Origin: Dysgonomonas sp. 520
Lineage (GTDB): Bacteria; Bacteroidota; Bacteroidia; Bacteroidales; Dysgonomonadaceae
Direction of reading: 5' to 3'
Assembly: GCF_010501095.1 (NCBI RefSeq)
Contig: NZ_QVMP01000013.1
Span: forward strand, 1 to 64,000
Length of the DNA stretch: 64,000 nucleotides
Under the pieces are notes generated by a model. That model was not told where the DNA came from and searched no databases. It saw only the letters and a list, made by a program, of their open reading frames with translations. Position numbers and translations under genes: made by a program. Positions 60,019-64,000 of this stretch are shown in pieces. Position 1 is the first letter of the stretch. Each line of letters starts with the position of its first letter.

Positions 60019-60945
60019 TTATTTCTTAACAATTTTCTGATCCTTTTTCAAATCCGAAACAATAGAATCTAATATCCCGTTGATAAACGCCGCACTTTTT
60101 TGAGTGCTGTATACCTTCACTATGTTTATATACTCGTTGAGTGTCACGCTGATAGGTATATTTGGGAAGTTCATTATTTCGGCGATGGCTATCTGCATAA
60201 TCAGCTGATCCATCAGGGCAATACGTTCCGATTCCCAGTTTTTGGCATACTGTGCAATCATCTCGTTATATTCTTTCGAATTTAGTAGCGATTCTCTCAG
60301 TAGGCGGACTGCAAATTCGTTATCCTCAGCGTCTTTAAACATCGGGAGAAGTTCTTGATCTTCACCTTTTTCTTCTTCAAACCGTTTGATTGTTTTCAAA
60401 ACAAACGATTCGATGATGTCGATGTCGTCGTTCCAATACAGGCTTTCTTCTTCTAAGATGCTTTCCAGTTCTTCGTTGTTTTCTATGAATTGTCTGAATA
60501 TTTTTCGCCAGAATTCACGGTCGGTTTCGTAGCTTCTGTCCTTGTTTCCTATATAATCTTTATATGTATCGGATTCGAGGATGTTTTCCAAGAGTTTTTT
60601 CACAAACACCGAGTTGTCGTCCCACGACATAGGACGGTCTAACAAGAACGCAATTAATCTTTTGTTCGACTTGAGCTGTAAGATAAATTTGTTTTCAAGT
60701 AGACGGGTATTAGGATTCATGTCTTCCAGGGAAGGAAGGTGTTTGCTTTTTCGTTGTTCTACTTTTTTCGAGTAGGCCTCTGTTATTTCTACCAATAGTA
60801 GTAATAAATAGAAATAAAGATCATAAGACTTCTGAAGGCTAAAACTAAGCTCCGACTCTATTTTTTTCAGATCTTTGTTTTCACTCAAGTGTGCAGAGTA
60901 CAATATTTGGACTACTCTAATACGGATAAGAACGCGATTTATCAT
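60019..60945 (-). CDS. nusB: Transcription antitermination factor NusB (long form)
   Basis: 308 residues, twice the size of E. coli NusB, as usual in Bacteroidetes. N-terminal RVLIRIRVVQILYSAHLS, an inserted charged middle, and a C-terminal NusB fold (LMDQLIMQIAIAEIMNFPNI, then VTLNEYINIVKVYSTQKSAA and FINGILDSIV). Part of the rRNA antitermination complex. First gene of a leftward operon through znuC, with a promoter at 60969-60999. Confidence 0.93.
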   Translation of the reverse strand: MINRVLIRIRVVQILYSAHLSENKDLKKIESELSFSLQKSYDLYFYLLLLLVEITEAYSKKVEQRKSKHLPSLEDMNPNTRLLENKFILQLKSNKRLIAFLLDRPMSWDDNSVFVKKLLENILESDTYKDYIGNKDRSYETDREFWRKIFRQFIENNEELESILEEESLYWNDDIDIIESFVLKTIKRFEEEKGEDQELLPMFKDAEDNEFAVRLLRESLLNSKEYNEMIAQYAKNWESERIALMDQLIMQIAIAEIMNFPNIPISVTLNEYINIVKVYSTQKSAAFINGILDSIVSDLKKDQKIVKK

Positions 60946-60968
60946 CTATGTATATTTTTTTGAGACTG

Positions 60969-60999
60969 CAAATTTAAGTCTTTTTTCTTTTCAACTCAA
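60969..60999 (-). promoter_or_regulatory. Promoter of nusB operon
   Basis: On the minus strand TTG (60997-60999), 20 bases, then TAAATTTG (60969-60976), matching the Bacteroidetes -33/-7 promoter; start about 17-20 bases upstream of the ATG at 60945. The rest of the spacer to 61244 holds no other recognisable feature. Confidence 0.7.
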
Positions 61000-61244
61000 T
61001 GCTTGGAGTTAAATTATTTAATATTTTAAAATAAATCGCACGCCGATTCTATAAAGATGACAGTTATTGTCCTTCTTTTAGTATAGATGAATCAAGTTTT
61101 GCCATGCTGAGTAATATCCTCCACCCCCGCATTTATATTGTCGATGTGTGTTAAATTATATCGATTAACATTTTCAGGAAATGTGTAAACAATATCCGGC
61201 TCAGCGTTGTTCTATTGATGTTGACAAACTAAAAGCAGTAAATC

Positions 61245-61931
61245 ATGAAGACGCTATTTATTTGTATCCTGCTGTCTTTTGTAAGTACAACTTACGGATT
61301 CGGGATAAACAATGACAAGAATAATGACAATAACAACATAAAAAAAAGTACAGCTATGAAATTTGAATTACCAGTATTGCCTTATGCAGCAGATGCGTTG
61401 GCGCCAGTTATCAGTAAGCAAACAATTGAACTTCACTATGGAAAGCACCTTCAAACTTATATTACAAACTTGAATAACCTTATTCAGGGTACGGAGTTTG
61501 AAAATGCTGATCTTGAAACGATTGTAAAGAAAAGCGAAGGCGCAATTTTCAATAATGCAGGACAAACATTGAACCACAATATTTATTTCTTGTCGTTCAG
61601 TCCTAAAGGTGGCGGCGAACCTAAAGGTAAATTGGCGGAAGCCATCAACAAAGAATGGGGATCGTTCGAGAACTTCAAGAAAGAGTTTGTTGCATCGGGG
61701 GTAGGCCTGTTTGGCTCAGGTTGGGTATGGCTTGCTAAGGATTCGAGTGGAAAACTCTATATCACGAAAGAAACTAATGCAGGAAACCCTGTGACTAAGG
61801 GATATACGCCTCTACTAGGCTTCGATGTTTGGGAACATGCTTATTATCTGGATTATCAGAACCGTAGACCCGACCATCTGAATGAATTGTGGAAAATTAT
61901 TGATTGGGACGTTGTTGGTGCTCGTTACTAA
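61245..61931 (+). CDS. sodB: Fe/Mn superoxide dismutase with export signal
   Basis: 228 residues. Typical Fe/Mn SOD from residue 38 (MKFELPVLPYAADAL) with metal ligands in ELHYGKHLQTYI, LNHNIYF, GFDVWEHAYYLDY and active-site GSGWVWL. Unusually, residues 1-~19 form a Sec signal peptide (MKTLFICILLSFVSTTYGFG) followed by an Asn/Lys-rich linker (residues ~20-35). The internal ATG at 61356 has an A-rich leader and could give a cytoplasmic form. Exported SOD would act in the periplasm. Confidence 0.93.
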   Translation: MKTLFICILLSFVSTTYGFGINNDKNNDNNNIKKSTAMKFELPVLPYAADALAPVISKQTIELHYGKHLQTYITNLNNLIQGTEFENADLETIVKKSEGAIFNNAGQTLNHNIYFLSFSPKGGGEPKGKLAEAINKEWGSFENFKKEFVASGVGLFGSGWVWLAKDSSGKLYITKETNAGNPVTKGYTPLLGFDVWEHAYYLDYQNRRPDHLNELWKIIDWDVVGARY

Positions 61932-61990
61932 AGTGAAACAATAGTTTTGAAATTGAGGATATAGACTAACTGTTTCGTCTTCATATGAAA

Positions 61991-62019
61991 AAATGCTTAA
62001 GTAAATTACTTAAGCATTT
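61991..62019. terminator. Bidirectional terminator between sodB and mnmD
   Basis: Perfect 12-bp stem AAATGCTTAAGT/ACTTAAGCATTT with a 5-base loop, T-tract on both sides. Confidence 0.9.
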
Positions 62020-62021
62020 TT

Positions 62022-62699
62022 TTATCGTATTGCTCTCAACATCTCTCGTTTTCCCGGAGGTCCGGGCAAGCGTTCCACGAGATATCCGGCTTGTTGCATC
62101 ATTCTCCTGACAACTCCTTTAGCGCAATAAGTAGTAAGTATTCCCGATGGATTTGTACAGGCATATAAATAATCGAAAATCTCTTGCGACCACATTTCGC
62201 CTTGCTTTTCAGGAGCAAAAGCATCAAAGTAAATCAGATCAAATGTTTTAGATGATTTATTAAAGTCTAATCTACTGAAATCCGTTTCCACTTTTTCTAA
62301 CCGAAAATAGGCAGTGATATCTTCCGGCTTGTTCCATTTGGCAGTATGCAGATTCAGATAATCTTGCTTCACATCCTGTTGCAGTTGTTGTGTATAGTTC
62401 AGTTTTTCAACAACATCGATAGGCAAAGGGTAGTATTCGAGAGTTGTATAATCTATATTTAAAGCACTTTTTTCTGCTTCCAACAAAGTCAACAAAGTAT
62501 TCAGTCCCGTGCCGAAACCAATCTCCAGTATTGATATATCTTTCTTCAATCCGGCAACTTTCTGTAACCCTGCTTGTATAAATATATGTTTCGACTCTTG
62601 TATGGCTCCATTTACAGAATGATAGTGCTCATTCAAGAGAGGTACATACAAGGTATCCGAGCCATCGGCTGTTTGCTCAATGCGGACGTTTAAACTCAT
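62022..62699 (-). CDS. mnmD: tRNA mnm5s2U34 methyltransferase MnmD-like
   Basis: 225 residues. SAM-binding LEIGFGTGLNTLLTLLEA, LIYFDAFAPEKQGEMWSQEI with the catalytic Asp, and YCAKGVVRRMMQQAGY. Stand-alone MnmD (the methyltransferase half of MnmC), common in Bacteroidetes, which finishes the wobble uridine modification in tRNA. Its start overlaps the ispF stop by one base, so the two are coupled. Confidence 0.9.
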   Translation of the reverse strand: MSLNVRIEQTADGSDTLYVPLLNEHYHSVNGAIQESKHIFIQAGLQKVAGLKKDISILEIGFGTGLNTLLTLLEAEKSALNIDYTTLEYYPLPIDVVEKLNYTQQLQQDVKQDYLNLHTAKWNKPEDITAYFRLEKVETDFSRLDFNKSSKTFDLIYFDAFAPEKQGEMWSQEIFDYLYACTNPSGILTTYCAKGVVRRMMQQAGYLVERLPGPPGKREMLRAIR

Positions 62700-63181
62700 T
62701 ATTTCAAACCCTCTATCAATGCGACCGCATAGGCTGCATAACCTTCTTCCCGACCAACGAAACCCATTTTTTCGGATGTCGTTGCTTTTATGGATATATC
62801 GTCAACAGGTATTTGCAGTATTTCAGCTATCACCGACTGCATTTTCGGTATATGAGGGTTAATTTTCGGCCTTTCGGCACAGATGGTTGCATCAATATTC
62901 CCAACCTTGTATCCTTTTTCTGAAATTACTTCTAGTGTCCTTTTCAAGAGGATTTTACTGTCGATATTTTTATATTCCGACGCATTGTCGGGAAAATGAA
63001 AGCCAATATCCCTCAGGTTTGCTGCACCCAACAGAGCATCGCATATTGCATGAAGAAGGACATCCGCATCGGAATGTCCTAATAAACCTTTTTCGTGTTC
63101 TATTTTAACCCCACCAAGCCACAACTCACGGTCGTCGGCCAAACGGTGAACATCATATCCAAAACCAACTCTGATACGCAT
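62699..63181 (-). CDS. ispF: MECDP synthase
   Basis: 160 residues. RVGFGYDVHRL and GHSDADVLLHAICDALLGA with zinc ligands (D, H, H), FPDNASEYKN and KATTSEKMGFVGREEG. Makes 2-C-methylerythritol 2,4-cyclodiphosphate in the MEP isoprenoid pathway. Lies 12 bases after porV, in a porV-ispF-mnmD unit. Confidence 0.97.
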   Translation of the reverse strand: MRIRVGFGYDVHRLADDRELWLGGVKIEHEKGLLGHSDADVLLHAICDALLGAANLRDIGFHFPDNASEYKNIDSKILLKRTLEVISEKGYKVGNIDATICAERPKINPHIPKMQSVIAEILQIPVDDISIKATTSEKMGFVGREEGYAAYAVALIEGLK

Positions 63182-63193
63182 AATCTAAATATT

Positions 63194-64000
63194 TTAACGT
63201 CCCATCAAACTTCTCAAACCATCCATGTCGAACGACAATGAGAAACGAATTGTCTGGTCTAGCGGATTATTTTGAGCCGTAGATATCAAATAAGCAGCAT
63301 CCAGTTGGAAAACACTCATCTTGAAACCGGCTCCGGCAGTAAAGTATTGACGATTACCTTTTTGTGGATTTTCGTAACTATAACCTCCTCTTATCGAGAA
63401 TTTGTTATCGTACGTATATTCTGCTCCTAGCGACCAGTTTATTTCTTTCAATTCTTCCTTAAATCCGCCCGGCGCATCGCCAAAAGACTTAAAGATACCC
63501 GAAATGGAACTCATATCGCTATATCTTTCTTGAGCTTGTGTTGAGCTCTCCCCATCCTTCACGTGATAGGTAGGTACAAGCAGCTTATTTATATCGGCGC
63601 TGAATGCCAATGTGTTGTAGTCATCCAACGGATATGTTAAAGATGCTCCAAGACGCATATTTGCAGGCAAGAAGTAATAGTTTCCTCCACCGTCGTTCGA
63701 TATTTTAGAACCAATATTGGATATATTGAAACCTAAACCCAGAAGACACTCCGCATTTCCGAGCATCACATAAGACTCGTTGTATCCTGAAATATCTGCC
63801 GCCCACGCATTTCCTGCGGTGGAAACATCATTTGCCTGACGAGTTGTATAATCGGCACGCAAGAAGCGTAAAGCCACACTACCCGAAAACGTTTCTGTCA
63901 ACTTACGTGAATATGCCACGTCGAAAGCCATCTCGTATGGTGCTACTTTATATTCAAAGTCTCCGTTACCATCTCTTATATCAACATCACCAATAGAGAA
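63194..64000 (-). CDS. porV: Type IX secretion PorV, truncated by window edge
   Basis: 268 C-terminal residues present; the frame is open to base 64000 and an internal Met at 63931 is not the start. Outer-membrane beta-barrel: alternating aromatic strands (MAFDVAYSRKLTETFSGSVA, FSIRGGYSYENPQKGNRQYF) with C-terminal strand QTIRFSLSFDMDGLRSLMGR. Matches PorV/LptO, the outer-membrane shuttle that works with PorU in type IX protein secretion; porU is expected further right. Confidence 0.85.
   Translation of the reverse strand, partial: FSIGDVDIRDGNGDFEYKVAPYEMAFDVAYSRKLTETFSGSVALRFLRADYTTRQANDVSTAGNAWAADISGYNESYVMLGNAECLLGLGFNISNIGSKISNDGGGNYYFLPANMRLGASLTYPLDDYNTLAFSADINKLLVPTYHVKDGESSTQAQERYSDMSSISGIFKSFGDAPGGFKEELKEINWSLGAEYTYDNKFSIRGGYSYENPQKGNRQYFTAGAGFKMSVFQLDAAYLISTAQNNPLDQTIRFSLSFDMDGLRSLMGR

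Noticed and set aside
1..64000. CRISPR array
   Set aside because: No regularly spaced identical repeats; repeated hairpins differ in stem sequence and are gene-junction elements.

Overview
The window looks like the chromosome of an anaerobic Bacteroidales bacterium of the Porphyromonadaceae/Dysgonomonadaceae type. This is inferred from the TAnnTTTG -7 promoter boxes, A-rich translation leaders without Shine-Dalgarno sites, a PorV type IX secretion protein, the nusB-yajC-ybbR-coaE and pyrG-yidC gene orders, lipoprotein RND efflux genes and an Hdr/Flx electron-bifurcation cluster. No species is assigned.

Region 1 (1-19786) is the right-hand part of an AT-rich prophage whose left end lies outside the window. 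Nearly all its genes read leftward: a tyrosine integrase, a zinc-ribbon protein, a tail-assembly-chaperone-like gene with a probable -1 frameshift, neck/tail-completion proteins, two large tail or baseplate proteins, the tape measure, a DUF5053 pair with its own promoter, an LRR (DUF285) protein, an XkdF-type protease fused to a scaffold, the major capsid protein and two related tail-tube-like proteins, one with a BACON domain. Terminase, portal and lysis genes are not seen and should lie to the left. The right end is marked by an 18-bp copy of a tRNA-Ser 3' end (19769-19786). Gene junctions are strikingly modular: a short hairpin, usually with CATG in its loop, then TATCAATA, then 13-21 nt, then ATG.

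Region 2 (19787-21452) holds the former tRNA-Ser terminator, a two-ORF ISL3-like insertion sequence with 27-bp inverted repeats, and a tRNA-Pro gene.

Region 3 (21.6-31.7 kb) carries aspS, a DUF5672 protein, a marR-RND efflux operon (adaptor, pump, outer-membrane factor) and a creatininase-family hydrolase. Region 4 (31.7-39.1 kb) has a repeat-bearing spacer followed by hdrC-hdrB-hdrA-flxD-flxC-flxB-flxA, a predicted NADH-linked, flavin-bifurcating heterodisulfide-reductase-like complex. Region 5 (39.1-41.9 kb) holds an AAA ATPase/TOPRIM-like (DUF4276) pair that resembles defence modules, and a coiled-coil membrane protein.

Region 6 (42-64 kb) is housekeeping: mdh, gmk, nadD, menG/ubiE, a zeta-toxin-like pair, purC, a secreted protein, phoH, a DUF6056 membrane protein, yidC, pyrG, an M48 lipoprotein protease, a leftward operon nusB-yajC-ybbR-coaE-carbonic anhydrase-znuA-znuC that lacks a permease gene, a superoxide dismutase with an export signal, mnmD, ispF and a truncated porV at the right edge. 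Two MITE-like repeats (about 31.73-31.89 and 50.53-50.66 kb) share a core with a third copy inside the prophage.
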